This document shows, in pieces, positions 44,806 through 54,027 of a stretch of DNA of 64,000 nucleotides. Within the stretch, counting starts at the first letter, position 1; every line of letters begins with the position of its first letter. A program made the position numbers and the translations under genes. Below the pieces are notes generated by a model. It searched no databases. It was not told the origin of the DNA and saw only the letters and a list, made by a program, of their open reading frames with translations. The DNA is taken from positions 1 through 64,000 of the forward strand of contig JABLUY010000126.1 of NCBI GenBank assembly GCA_013306675.1, in the 5' to 3' direction. The DNA is from Thraustochytrium sp. TN22 (taxonomy: Eukaryota > Sar > Bigyra > Thraustochytrida > Thraustochytriidae).

Positions 44806-46275
44806 ATGGGCGGCATGGTGGAGGCCTGGCAGGATGTGGCGTGGTCCCCGCTGCAGGAGGACGCGCGGGACGAGGAGAGGGAGGAGGAGGTGGAGGTGGA
44901 GAGCAGGGAGGGCGAGGGGCGCACGAGGGTGGCGGCGTTCGCGGCGCGGCAGGACGTGAACCGCGTGGTAAAGGTCGTGCGAGGGCCGCCCAAGGTGTTC
45001 GTGGACCTGCGCGTGGACGCGCTGGTGAACCGCAGCAACGAGACGCTGGATGACTGGGGCGGTCTCAGCGAGCACGTGCTGGCGCGCGCCGGGAAGAACC
45101 TGCGCGAGGAATGCACGCAGGTGCCGGGGCGGTGCCAGACGGGCGAGGCGCGCATCACGGCCGGCTGCATGCTGAGCGCCGCCTACGTGGTCCACACGGT
45201 GGGGCCCAAGTACTCTCCCGAGTACCGCACGGCAGCGGAGAGTGCGCTGCACGCGTGCTACAAGAGCGTGCTGACGGTGTGCAAGGAGCAGCGGCTGCGG
45301 TCGGTGGCGCTGCCCATTCTCTTCACCCAGCGCAAGGGGTACCCTCGGGAGCAGGGCGCCATGGTGGCGGTGCGCACGGTGCGGCGGTTCTTGGACCACT
45401 TCGTGGCAGACTTTGACCACGTCGTGCTGTACCTGGGCGAGGACGAGGACGACTGGCGCGCGTTCCGGCGCGCGCTGGCGCTGTTTTGCCCGCGGTCGGG
45501 CGCCGAGGAGGCCTGGTCGGCGCGCGAGCTGGCGCCCGCCGAGGTGGGCAACGAGTGGGGCGAGATCGTGCTGGAGGACCGGCGCATCCGCATCGCGTCT
45601 TCCTTCACGCCGGCCAAGACGCAGGTGGACGGCCAGTACATGCCGGTGGGGCGGCCCGGCCCGCCGCCCGCGCCGCCTGCGCGTGTCTTCACCGAGGTGG
45701 TTTACGGCGTCGACACGCTCGTGGACAATCTGGCGTACTCGAGTCTGCTGGAGCGCGCGGCCGCCGAGGACTGGCGCGACATGGTCGCGAGCAACATCAT
45801 GTACCGCAGTGGCCACGACGACTCGGGCCGGCCGGTGCTGGTCATCGTGGCGGAGAACCTTGCGGTCTCGGGCGGCGTCCCTGCGGACCGCCTGCTCATG
45901 TACTTTGCGCACCTGTGCGACAAGATCTCGCGCCACCCGAAGGGCTTCGTGGTCGTCTGGCTCGACCACCCGGCCGCGGCCGACCACCTTCCCTCGCTGT
46001 CCTGGTTCCGCTCGCAGTACGACCACGTGCTGGGCCGCAAGTACAAGAAGAACCTGCGCCGCCTGTACGTGGTGCACCCCACGTGGCAGCTCAAGGCGCT
46101 CTTCTGGGCCGCCATGCCCTTTGTCTCCTCCAAGTTCTGGGACAAGTTCTTCTACATCGACGACCTCGACGACCTCTTTCGCTACGTCCCGGCCAGCTCG
46201 CTGCTGCTGCCCAAGGCCGTCTTTCGCCACGACGACTACCTCCGCGCGCAGGCTGCCGCCTCCTTCTTCGGCTGA
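44806..46275 (+). CDS. GDAP2: GDAP2-like protein: macro domain plus CRAL-TRIO domain
   Basis: 489 residues. After an acidic leader, a macro domain (about 55-225) shows VDALVNRSNETLDDWGG, GEARITAGCMLSAAYVVHTV and RSVALPILFTQRKGYPREQ. A CRAL-TRIO/Sec14-like domain follows (about 325-489; RPVLVIVAENLAVSGG, VVWLDHPAAADHLPSL, LYVVHPTWQLKALFWAAMPF and SSKFWDKFFYIDDLDDLFRY). This two-domain order and the ending are those of GDAP2. In GDAP2 the macro domain lacks ADP-ribosyl hydrolase activity in some species and binds poly(A)/ADP-ribose; loss in humans causes ataxia. Here the NRSNE segment is kept while some catalytic Gly positions differ, so activity is uncertain. ATG 44806 (CTCCATGG) is used. Confidence 0.92.
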   Translation: MGGMVEAWQDVAWSPLQEDARDEEREEEVEVESREGEGRTRVAAFAARQDVNRVVKVVRGPPKVFVDLRVDALVNRSNETLDDWGGLSEHVLARAGKNLREECTQVPGRCQTGEARITAGCMLSAAYVVHTVGPKYSPEYRTAAESALHACYKSVLTVCKEQRLRSVALPILFTQRKGYPREQGAMVAVRTVRRFLDHFVADFDHVVLYLGEDEDDWRAFRRALALFCPRSGAEEAWSARELAPAEVGNEWGEIVLEDRRIRIASSFTPAKTQVDGQYMPVGRPGPPPAPPARVFTEVVYGVDTLVDNLAYSSLLERAAAEDWRDMVASNIMYRSGHDDSGRPVLVIVAENLAVSGGVPADRLLMYFAHLCDKISRHPKGFVVVWLDHPAAADHLPSLSWFRSQYDHVLGRKYKKNLRRLYVVHPTWQLKALFWAAMPFVSSKFWDKFFYIDDLDDLFRYVPASSLLLPKAVFRHDDYLRAQAAASFFG

Positions 46276-46784
46276 TTACCTCCGCTGCGGCTCCGCACCG
46301 TCCGGCGTCCGCCACTCGCCGTCGCTGCACCTGCGCAGCCTGCGCTGCAACCGTGCAACGCAACAGCTTCCTTCGTCCTTTGCCTTGCACAGTTGCACTG
46401 CCTGGCCCTCCAGGCTTCGCCGCACTGCTTCAGCCTGTCGCTCGCGTCGCGAGCCAGCCCTAATGCTGGCACCGGGAGGCTCCGGCCGGTGTACGCGCTG
46501 CGCTCTCTCTCTGCTTTGTGTTGCCAGGCAAGGGCCAGTCGTGCCAAGGTCACACAGAGTGCCCCACTGCTAACTTACCTACTAGTACAAGTAGGTCGGG
46601 CGGCGTGTGACGCGCGAGCACGCGCTGGACAAACTGCAGCCTGGTGGACTCGGTCCGCGTTGCGCGCGCGCGCGCGCGAGGCAGGCAGGTAGGCAGGCGA
46701 AGGAGCAAAGCAAACCAGCAGCCTCGGCGTCCGAAGCCCCGCGCCGCCGGGCCGGACCCTGGCAGGCTAGGCTACGCGAGCAGG
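46276..46784. other. Intergenic, GDAP2 3' flank and TPR gene promoter
   Basis: 509 bases between two same-strand genes. A GGCTAGGCTAC motif at about 46765 sits just before the TPR gene start, like copies near 4708 and 15112. No gene. Confidence 0.55.
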
Positions 46785-48422
46785 ATGCTCGCGATGCGCG
46801 CGAGCCTCCACAAGAGCCTGGCCAGACTGAGCCAGCGTGGCCGGCGCGACGCCGCGTACGTCGCGGAGGAGGCGCGCATCGTGGACTACCGCGGCGTGAG
46901 CCTGGCGCTGCTCGGAGACCTGCTGCAGGGGGTGCTGGAGGGCAAGGAGGCCGAGGGCGTGCAGCTGGTCGTGGCAACGCACGACCTGAGCGAGAGTGTG
47001 CAGGAGGGCACCACGCTCAAGGTGGTGGCGAACCTCGGGGACGGCCATGTGCGCGTCAAGGCCGCATTTATGCAGGAGGGCGAGGACGGCGTCGAAGTCG
47101 CCCTCGGTGACGACGTGGTGGAAAAGCCGCGCGCAGGCTGGACCACGGAGGACATCGCGGAGCACGTCGTGGTGCCGTTCGTGGCGGGCCTGGGCACAGA
47201 GGAGGCCATCTACGTCAAGGCCGCGCCGCAGAACGCGGTGGGCGAGCGGTTCCAGGGGACCTTTGTGAGCCAGGCGCGCGGGTGTCGCTTCGCGGACTTG
47301 GTGGGCGCGCTCCTCGAACACTTCAGTGAGGCGGCAGACCCATCCGGGGTCTTTGTGTGGCTGGATGTGTTTTGCGCAAACCAGCCGCTGCTGACCCGCA
47401 AGGATGAGCCCGGCGCCGAGACGGACGCGGTACGCGAGCGCGTGCTCACGGAGGGCCTGCACGAGGCCATGGCCAACTTCGAAAGCGCCGTGGTGTTCTT
47501 GGACACCTGGGACGAGCCGGCGCCGCTGCGCCGCGCGTGGTGCGTGTGGGAGATTTTCGGCGCCGTGCGCGGCGGCCGCCCGCTCAGCGTGGTTTGCGCG
47601 CCGGGGCAGGAGGACAGCTTCATGGACGCGCTCCTGCACGACGTGGACGACGTGGCGGAGGTCCTCTCGGCGGCGCTAAATCTGCAGCAGGCGGAGTGCA
47701 GTAAGCCCTCAGACAAGGCCATGATTGACCGCGCCGTGGCCGGGAAGCTCGAGGGCGGCTATGCGACGCTCGACATGGAGGTCCAGGCCCAACAGCGGGC
47801 CTGGCTGACGGGCATCGCGCGCCGTCGTGTCGACCAGGCGCGCAAGGACGGCGGCGACATGGTGGAGATGGCGCTCGTGCTCGCGCACCTAGGCCTCTTG
47901 TTCAGGCAACAGGGCTGCTACGAGGAGGCACTGAGCAGCTACAAGGAGGCCATGGAGATTTACGCCAACCGCCTCGGCTCGCGCCAGGCGCACGTGGCCA
48001 GCACACTGAGCAGCATCGCCAGCGTGTATGAGGCGCAGGGGCGCTACGAGGACGCGCTGGCGAGCCTGACGGAGGCGCTCACGCTGCGCCTCGAGGCGCT
48101 CGGCCCGCGCCACCCCAAGGTCGCCAGCGTGCTCGACAGCATGGGTGTGGTCTTGACGGCCCTGGGCCGCCATGACGAGGCGCTCGAGCGCCTCGAGGAG
48201 GCGGTCGCCATTCGCCGCGACAAGCTCGGCGCGCGCCATCCGCTCGTAGCCGCCACGCTCAGCAACATTGCCAGCGTGCACCGCGCCCGCGACGCGTGGG
48301 AGCTCGCGCTCCCGCTCTGGCTTGACGCCGAGGACATTTATTTGGAGCACCTGGGCCCGGACCATGCCTCCACACGCGAGACGCAAGCTTTCCTTGCGCT
48401 CTGCCACGAGCACGGGCATTGA
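46785..48422 (+). CDS. TPR protein with an N-terminal domain found in protist kinesin-light-chain-like proteins
   Basis: 545 residues from ATG 46785. The C-terminal third has three to four kinesin-light-chain-type TPRs (about 362-540), for example GCYEEALSSYKEAMEIYANR, GRYEDALASLTEALTLRLEA and GRHDEALERLEEAVAIRRDK with the linking ARHPLVAATLSNIASV type. The N-terminal part (about 130-330) contains VFVWLDVFCANQ, then AVVFLDTWDEPAPLRRAWCVWEI. A similar pair of motifs (W-x-D-x-F plus a later R-x-W-C-x-W-E) recurs, as I recall, in many TPR/NLR-like proteins of algae and other protists and may be a TIR-like fold; that is memory, not a search. Function unknown; a scaffold or signalling role is likely. 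No signal peptide or membrane helix. Confidence 0.75.
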   Translation: MLAMRASLHKSLARLSQRGRRDAAYVAEEARIVDYRGVSLALLGDLLQGVLEGKEAEGVQLVVATHDLSESVQEGTTLKVVANLGDGHVRVKAAFMQEGEDGVEVALGDDVVEKPRAGWTTEDIAEHVVVPFVAGLGTEEAIYVKAAPQNAVGERFQGTFVSQARGCRFADLVGALLEHFSEAADPSGVFVWLDVFCANQPLLTRKDEPGAETDAVRERVLTEGLHEAMANFESAVVFLDTWDEPAPLRRAWCVWEIFGAVRGGRPLSVVCAPGQEDSFMDALLHDVDDVAEVLSAALNLQQAECSKPSDKAMIDRAVAGKLEGGYATLDMEVQAQQRAWLTGIARRRVDQARKDGGDMVEMALVLAHLGLLFRQQGCYEEALSSYKEAMEIYANRLGSRQAHVASTLSSIASVYEAQGRYEDALASLTEALTLRLEALGPRHPKVASVLDSMGVVLTALGRHDEALERLEEAVAIRRDKLGARHPLVAATLSNIASVHRARDAWELALPLWLDAEDIYLEHLGPDHASTRETQAFLALCHEHGH

Positions 48423-48840
48423 TTTGATTTGTTAACGACGGCGAGGGTGAGCAGAGAGATGGTAAAAGATTGATCATGTTTGGTTGATGATGATTTCTGT
48501 GCTGATCACGCCTCATCACGCCTTGCCTCGGCTCGATTGAGCTCACGCGCCATGAGCGGACTACAGCCTGATTCCTTTGTCGCGGCGCAAAACAAACAAA
48601 ACAGGCAAGCGTTGAGTGTTGAAACGGAACAGACTCAGGCTTTTCTTCGAGTCATGGTCATTTTGGGTGCGCAGCGACGGCCCACTCGGCCGCGACATAT
48701 CTTTGGAGCGCCCGCCGGCCGGCGCCCCAAGCTGGCCGCAAGCAATCAAAGATCTTCGTTTGTTTGTTCGTTTGACAGACAGAGAGAGAAGCAAGCAAAC
48801 AAGCAAGCAAGCAAGCAAGCAAGCAAGCGATCGACGTGTG
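48423..48840. other. Intergenic, TPR 3' flank and beta-helix gene promoter
   Basis: 418 bases. A perfect 12-base palindrome CGCCGGCCGGCG lies at about 48711, and a GCAA tetranucleotide run at about 48791-48830 ends just before the next start codon. The open frame through this run is not believed to be translated. Confidence 0.55.
48791..48830. repeat. GCAA tetranucleotide microsatellite
   Basis: GCAA/AAGC units, about nine, ending 10 bases upstream of the beta-helix gene ATG at 48841. Another start-proximal tetranucleotide run. Confidence 0.88.
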
Positions 48841-51714
48841 ATGAAGCAAGAGAGGGCGCGCCAATCGATTGGCGCGCGCTCAAGCGCCGTCGCGCGCGCG
48901 CGGCGCTCGACAGCGCGGGTGGCGGCCATCGTCATGGCAGGCGCCGCGGTCCTGGCCATGGCCGTGTCCACGGCGCTGGCCACGGCCGCTGCGAGCGCGT
49001 TCACAGCGGAGTTCGTGGGCAAGGGCGGCGACGCGGAGCTTGAATGCGGCGCGAGGCGCGTGGCCATGGAATTTGCGCCAGTGCTGCCGCTCCGGGACAA
49101 GGATCTCATGGAGGCGCTGGAGTTGGAGCGGTTCTGCGGCCGAGCGGCCGCGCAGGAGGCGCTCGCGACGCGGCGGGCGCGTGAGGAACGCCGGCGCCGG
49201 CGCGCTGCTCGCCTCGCAGACCGTAGAGACGGCGACGATGCTGCCGATGACGAGGATGGCTCTGACGAGTGCTTGACGCTCGACGTGGGCCGAGGACGCA
49301 GGTTCACAAGTCTGCACGATGCAGTGGCAGCGTCGCGGGTCGCGCGCAAGGAGGGCCACTCGTGCCGGCGCATCGTGCTGGCGGCAGGCGTGCACTACCT
49401 GACGGCGACCGTGGAGCTCGGCGCCGAGGACGAGGGTCTCGAGGTGGTGTCTGAAGCGCTCCGGCCTGCGCTGGAGAGAAGTGAAGGAGAAGAACACGAA
49501 GAGGCGCAGTCGGAGAGAACGCAGTTCAAGAGAGGCGCGGACTCGCGGCGCGCGTGGCTGAGCGGCGGGCGACCGGTGGAGATCGACCTGGGCGCGGCTG
49601 GCGCGGTGCGACCCGGGCCGGTGCCGGGCACGGTCGAGGTGAGAGCGCAGCTGAAGGAGGTGGAGCTGATGGAGGGCCTCTTTGGGCTGGAGCCGCACGT
49701 GCGCTTCCAACGCGCGCGGTGGCCGAACGGTGACACGGAGCGCGTGCAGTGGGGCTACGCAAGCCCGAGCGCGCGCGGGGTGAGCCACAAGGCGGAGCGC
49801 GTGCAGGAGTGGCTCAAGCCGGAGCCCGGGTCGCGGCCGCGCACGACGCTGGTGGACTTGAGCGTGGAGGGCAACCCGAGCGGGTTCGTGAAGCGCGACT
49901 CGACGATGAGCGAGTACAACAGGTACTCGTCTGGTAGCGGCGGGATGTGCTCGGAGCTGTGGGACCTGAGCGAGCAGGGCTCGTACTGGTGCGGCAACTC
50001 GTCCGGGGGCGGGTGGGCGGAAGTGGACCGGCGGTGCGTGGCGCGCGGTCAGCTGGAGCTGCCGGTCGGGCTGGAGGTGTACGCGAACAGCTCGGAGGCG
50101 CAGCGCATGGCGCGGTGGCGCGACGCGGCTGCCGGGCCGGCCGTGGTGCACGCGTGGCACTCGCAGAGCTGGTTCACGAACATGTGGAGCGTGGGGCGGC
50201 AGGAGGATTCCGGGCGGCGGCTGCTGTTCTCGCGCGGCGGCTCGCAGGGCGGGCGCAGCTGGTGCGCGTGCGACGAGTGCGGGTACGCCGGGCCGTGGTG
50301 CCGCAAGGCGCTGCGGGTGGACGAGGGGGGTGCCGCAGCTGGGGCGCCAGCGGGGGCGCCAGCTGGGGCGCCGCCACCATCACCACCGGACACGCGGCTC
50401 ATCAGCGGGTCATGGTACGTGGAGAACGTGGAGGAGGAGCTGGACGCGGCGGGCGAGTTCTACTTTGACCGCGGCAGCCGCAGGCTGCGGCTGGTCTTGA
50501 ATGCGAGCGCGGTAGAGGGCCGGGGCCGGCTGGCGCTGGTGGTGCCGGAGCTGCAGACGCTGGTGTCGATGCGCGGCGCGGCGCGCGTGCGGCTGCGCGG
50601 GGTCGGGTTCCGCGACGCGCGCGCCACCTACCTGGAGCGGTACGGCGTCCCGTCGGGCGGGGACTGGGCCCTGCACAAGGGCGCGGCGGTGATGGTGGAG
50701 GATGCGCGCGGAGTGGAGATCTCGCGGTGCGTGTTCCGGCGGCTGGACGGGAACGGCGTGCTGCTGTACGGTCGCGTGCGCGGCGCGGTCCTGGAGGAGA
50801 ACGAGTTCGCGTGGCTGGGCGAGTCGGCCATGGCGGCGTGGGGCGTGACGCGGGAGTGGGACGGGCGCGACGGGCGGCAGCCGCGAGGCACGGTGGTGCG
50901 GCGCAACGTGGTGCGCGAGATCGGCATCTACGAGAAGCAGTCGAGTGCGTGGTTCCAGGCCAAGGCGTGCGGCACGCGGCTCGAGGAGAACGTGTTTTTC
51001 AACCTGCCGCGCGCGGCCATCAACTTCAACGACGGCTTTGGCGGCGGCAACCGCGTCTGGCGCAACTTGCTCTTCAACACGTGCCGCGAGTCGGGCGACC
51101 ACGGCGCCATCAACACGTGGGACCGCCTGCCGCTCCTCTGGGACGCCTCGGGTGCGCACGGCTTCGACGCGCTGCCCACGCGCATCGAGGCCAACCTGGT
51201 CTTCGCCAACTACGGCGCCTCGCAGGCCGTGGACAACGACGACGGGTCCTCGTACTACCACATCGAGCGCAACGCCTTCTTCAACGCCGAGGGGCTCAAG
51301 ATGGACTACGGCGGCCACGACTCGGTCTTTCGCGACAACCTCGTCGTGGTCTTCCCCTACGACGGCCAGAATTGCTTCAGCGTCGCGGGCTTCGTGCCGG
51401 GCCACGCGCACCGTTTCGAGGGCAACGACTGCCTCATCACGCGTGGGCCCAGCCGCGTCGGCACCATCTTCGACAGCTGCGCCGACGCCTCGCGCCGCCT
51501 CCTTCTGGCTCGCAACCGCTACTACACGCCGGACGCCAACGCCACCTGGCGCCTCTGCGCCGCCGCGCACGACCTCGACCTCGACTTGGTCGCCGCGCAG
51601 GCCACCTTCCCCGGCCTCGAGATCGCCTCCCAGTCTCTCCCCTTGCCCTCTGCCGCCGCCATGCTCCACATGCTGCGCTCCAAGATCATGAGCAAATCCG
51701 CCGCGGCCGCATAG
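48841..51714 (+). CDS. Secreted right-handed parallel beta-helix protein (possible carbohydrate-active enzyme)
   Basis: 957 residues from ATG 48841. A signal peptide or anchor lies at about 30-52 (RVAAIVMAGAAVLAMAVS then Ala-rich). Residues about 140-190 start the fold with LTLDVGRGRRFTSLHDAVAA and HSCRRIVLAAGVHYL, the usual opening of right-handed beta-helix proteins. SWYVENVEEELDAAGEFYFD and RGSRRLRLVL recall the N-L-x-x-L-D-x-P-G-E-(W/F)-Y-x-D element of GH141/PL-type beta-helix enzymes. Further turns include AVMVEDARGVEISRCVF, NGVLLYGRVRGAVLEENEF, NVFFNLPRAAINFNDGFGGG and HIERNAFFNAEGLKMDYGGH. A Cys-rich insert (CACDECGYAGPWC) is present. Likely acts on a glycan outside the cell, but the catalytic residues and substrate cannot be assigned. 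Confidence 0.8.
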   Translation: MKQERARQSIGARSSAVARARRSTARVAAIVMAGAAVLAMAVSTALATAAASAFTAEFVGKGGDAELECGARRVAMEFAPVLPLRDKDLMEALELERFCGRAAAQEALATRRAREERRRRRAARLADRRDGDDAADDEDGSDECLTLDVGRGRRFTSLHDAVAASRVARKEGHSCRRIVLAAGVHYLTATVELGAEDEGLEVVSEALRPALERSEGEEHEEAQSERTQFKRGADSRRAWLSGGRPVEIDLGAAGAVRPGPVPGTVEVRAQLKEVELMEGLFGLEPHVRFQRARWPNGDTERVQWGYASPSARGVSHKAERVQEWLKPEPGSRPRTTLVDLSVEGNPSGFVKRDSTMSEYNRYSSGSGGMCSELWDLSEQGSYWCGNSSGGGWAEVDRRCVARGQLELPVGLEVYANSSEAQRMARWRDAAAGPAVVHAWHSQSWFTNMWSVGRQEDSGRRLLFSRGGSQGGRSWCACDECGYAGPWCRKALRVDEGGAAAGAPAGAPAGAPPPSPPDTRLISGSWYVENVEEELDAAGEFYFDRGSRRLRLVLNASAVEGRGRLALVVPELQTLVSMRGAARVRLRGVGFRDARATYLERYGVPSGGDWALHKGAAVMVEDARGVEISRCVFRRLDGNGVLLYGRVRGAVLEENEFAWLGESAMAAWGVTREWDGRDGRQPRGTVVRRNVVREIGIYEKQSSAWFQAKACGTRLEENVFFNLPRAAINFNDGFGGGNRVWRNLLFNTCRESGDHGAINTWDRLPLLWDASGAHGFDALPTRIEANLVFANYGASQAVDNDDGSSYYHIERNAFFNAEGLKMDYGGHDSVFRDNLVVVFPYDGQNCFSVAGFVPGHAHRFEGNDCLITRGPSRVGTIFDSCADASRRLLLARNRYYTPDANATWRLCAAAHDLDLDLVAAQATFPGLEIASQSLPLPSAAAMLHMLRSKIMSKSAAAA

Positions 51715-51954
51715 CTGAGCTTTCGTCCGTCCAGATTTGCGGCTGGCCGACCGGCGACTTGGAGTGAGTCCCTGCGAGGCAAGTCGCGCCACGCCGCGAG
51801 GCTTTCCAAGTCCCTCGCCTCCGACTCGGAGTCCCTCAAGTTGCCCTAGTAGGCCTAGTCCGAGTCGCCCCAGAGGCTGGAGGCGATCATCGTCGAGGCC
51901 GGCTGCGTGCACTGCTTGCGGCCATGGAATCTGGAGGATGATGAGCCAGGCGCC

Positions 51955-52127
51955 GCACACCCGTACTAAGCCATCAGCAGCCGACCGCAGCCGACCGCAG
52001 CCCACGCCGCGCGTGCCGCGCAGGTGCAGGTAGAACTCGTCGCACACCCGTAGTAAGCCATCGACAGCCGACCGCAGCCCACGCCGCGCGTGCCGCCGCG
52101 TGCCGCGCAGGTGCAGGTAGAACTCGT
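51955..52127. repeat. 86-bp imperfect tandem duplication
   Basis: Unit A 51955-52040 and unit B 52042-52127 both start GCACACCCGTA and end AGGTAGAACTCGT. They differ by a few substitutions and by compensating short insertions (a CCGACCGCAG repeat in A, a GCCGC repeat in B). Confidence 0.88.
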
Positions 52128-52627
52128 CCCCCTCCCGCGCCACGGGAGCCATCATGGTGCGGTGGACAGCCGCGCTGCGCAGTGCTGTGCTGCCACCACC
52201 CCGTGCGAGTCCCTCGCCGGGCCGCCTGCGGCGCGCTGCACCGCGCGCGGCCCGCCTGCCTCGCACGCGCTCCCGCGCGCGCTCGCGCCGCCTGCTAGCT
52301 TCGTGGCTGCGCGCTCGCCTCGCCTCGCCTCGCCGCCTCGCTGCCAACTTCGCTGGCGAAAAACGGTGTGCGCGCCGCCGCCGGCCGTGGCCGCAGTGCT
52401 GGTGCGTGCAGTGCACACGGTGCAGTGCAGTGCACTGGCCATGGTGGCAGTGCAGTGCAGTGCAGTGCAGTGCAGGCAGCAGCTTGCAGGCGCGGCCCAG
52501 CTCGCCAGCTGCATGATCGCTCGCCGCCGCGTCGGGCGGCTCGGCGCGGCTCGGCTCGGCTCGGCCGGCTCGGCTCGCTGCGCGCGGCGCCGCCGCCGCG
52601 CTCGAGCGCGCTCTGGCCCGCGCGCGC

Positions 52628-52740
52628 TCCCTCCCTCGCCGCCTCCCTGCCCGCCTCCCTCCTCCCTCCCTCCCTCCCTCGCTCCCTCCCTCCCTCGGAG
52701 TCCCTCCCTCCCTCCCTCTCTCCCTCCCTCCCTCCCTGCC
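52628..52740. repeat. CCCT/CTCC-rich tetranucleotide tract
   Basis: A strand-asymmetric pyrimidine run of CCCT units with a few interruptions (a purine-free strand over most of its length), able in principle to form triplex or i-motif structures. Confidence 0.85.
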
Positions 52741-53056
52741 TGGCAGTGCCTGCTTCAACTCCTCCCCACGGTGGCTCAGAGTCAGCGGGGCGGCGGATGA
52801 ACGACGAGCGGCGGGGTGTGCGCGCTGCGGGCCCGCAGCCCCGCAGCGCCGCGCGCCTCGCCTGGCCGCCTGCCGGCCTGCCTGCCTGCCTGCTTTCCGC
52901 CCGCCGCCCGTGCTCCCTCGCTCGCTCCCGCCCGCTGGCCGCTCGTGATCGCGCGGCGCGCATCCGCTCCCTCGCTGCCGCGCGGCCTGGCCGCGCGCCG
53001 GCCCGCCGCGCCCGCCGCGCGTCTTTGGCGTGGCTGCGCGCGCCGCGCGGCGACGG

Positions 53057-53110
<54 letters not shown>
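53057..53110. repeat. CCTG tetranucleotide microsatellite
   Basis: About thirteen uninterrupted CTGC/CCTG units, about 900 bases upstream of the actin start. Confidence 0.93.
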
Positions 53111-53112
<2 letters not shown>

Positions 53113-53290
53113 GAGGCGCGCGTCCCGCGCCGCGCGTTCCGCTGCGGCGGCGCCGGCCGCCGCGCCTGCGCCGGCCTGCTCCGCCGGGGCCGCGCGCCCG
53201 CCGCGGCCGGCGTTGCGCGCACCGGACCCGGCGGCGGGCGAGGGGCGGCCGGCGGAGGTCCGCCCCGCGCTCCAAGGCGGACCACGCGGC

Positions 53291-53337
53291 GCCTGCCTGC
53301 CTGCCTGCCTGCGCAGCCCAGCCGTCGCCAGCGAGCT

Positions 53338-53367
<30 letters not shown>
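53291..53367. repeat. Inverted CCTG / CAGG repeat pair (potential cruciform)
   Basis: GCCTG units at 53291-53312 are followed after 25 bases by GGCAG units at 53338-53367. The arms are perfect complements over about 22 bases, so the single strand can form a long hairpin. It lies 660-740 bases upstream of actin. Confidence 0.9.
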
Positions 53368-53368
<1 letters not shown>

Positions 53369-54027
53369 GCCGAGCTGGCCGCCGCCGCCGCGCGCTGTCC
53401 GAGCGCGGGCGGCCAGGCGCGGGCGGGCGGCGCTGCGCCGGCGCCGGGCGGCGGCCGCCTCTCTTCGCCGGGGCCCCGGCGGTGGCCCGATCTTCGATCC
53501 TGATCTTTTCTAGCTAGGCAAGTGCGCGGTTGGAGTTCGTGCTTGCACTGCAGGCTGCGCTCCCGAAGGCGGTTAGCGCGCGGTGTCCCAGCTGCTTTTC
53601 GCTGCTTTTCGCAGTGCACTGCAGGACCCGGAAGTGGGGCTTTCTTTTCTTTCCTTTTCTTTTCTTTTGTTTTCTTTTCTTTTCTCTCTCTCGCTCTCGT
53701 GATCGCTCTCACTCGCGCAGGGCGCCCGACTCGGACGCGCGCGCGGTGACGGCGGTTGGAAGGTGCGGGCGCGCGCCGCGGCTGCGGGCACGAGCGAGGG
53801 GGGGCTGCGGGAGGTGCAGGTGCGGCCACCTCAGGCGGAGGCGGCTGCGGGCTCTCCGAGCGCAGAGGGCCCACTCTGGGCCGAACGGGGGCAGAGGGGC
53901 CGCGGCGGCGGCGGCGGCGGCGGCGGCGACCGCGCGGCGCGGCGGCGGCAGCAGACCCGCAACCAGCCCAGCAACCTTCAGCCTCCGCAAGCTTCGCAGC
54001 AGCCGCCCCGCCCACCCCGCAAGCAAG

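Larger units (their letters stand above)
51715..54027. other. 2.3-kb repeat-rich region upstream of actin
   Basis: No gene is supported; long frames on both strands run through simple repeats. Order of elements: an 86-base tandem duplication (51955-52127), a TGCAG run (about 52425-52478), a CCCT run (about 52628-52740), CCTG (53057-53110), an inverted CCTG/CAGG pair (53291-53367), and a TTTTC-type polypyrimidine tract (about 53641-53695) ending in CTCTCACTCGCGCAG at about 53719, which looks like a splice acceptor. The part nearest 54028 should hold the actin promoter and 5' UTR. Confidence 0.6.

Noticed and set aside
43666-46230. An apparent 854-residue protein joining the TMX2-like gene to sequence antisense to GDAP2
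   Set aside because: Only the last 263 codons match TMX2 and they begin with their own ATG; the rest is antisense to GDAP2.
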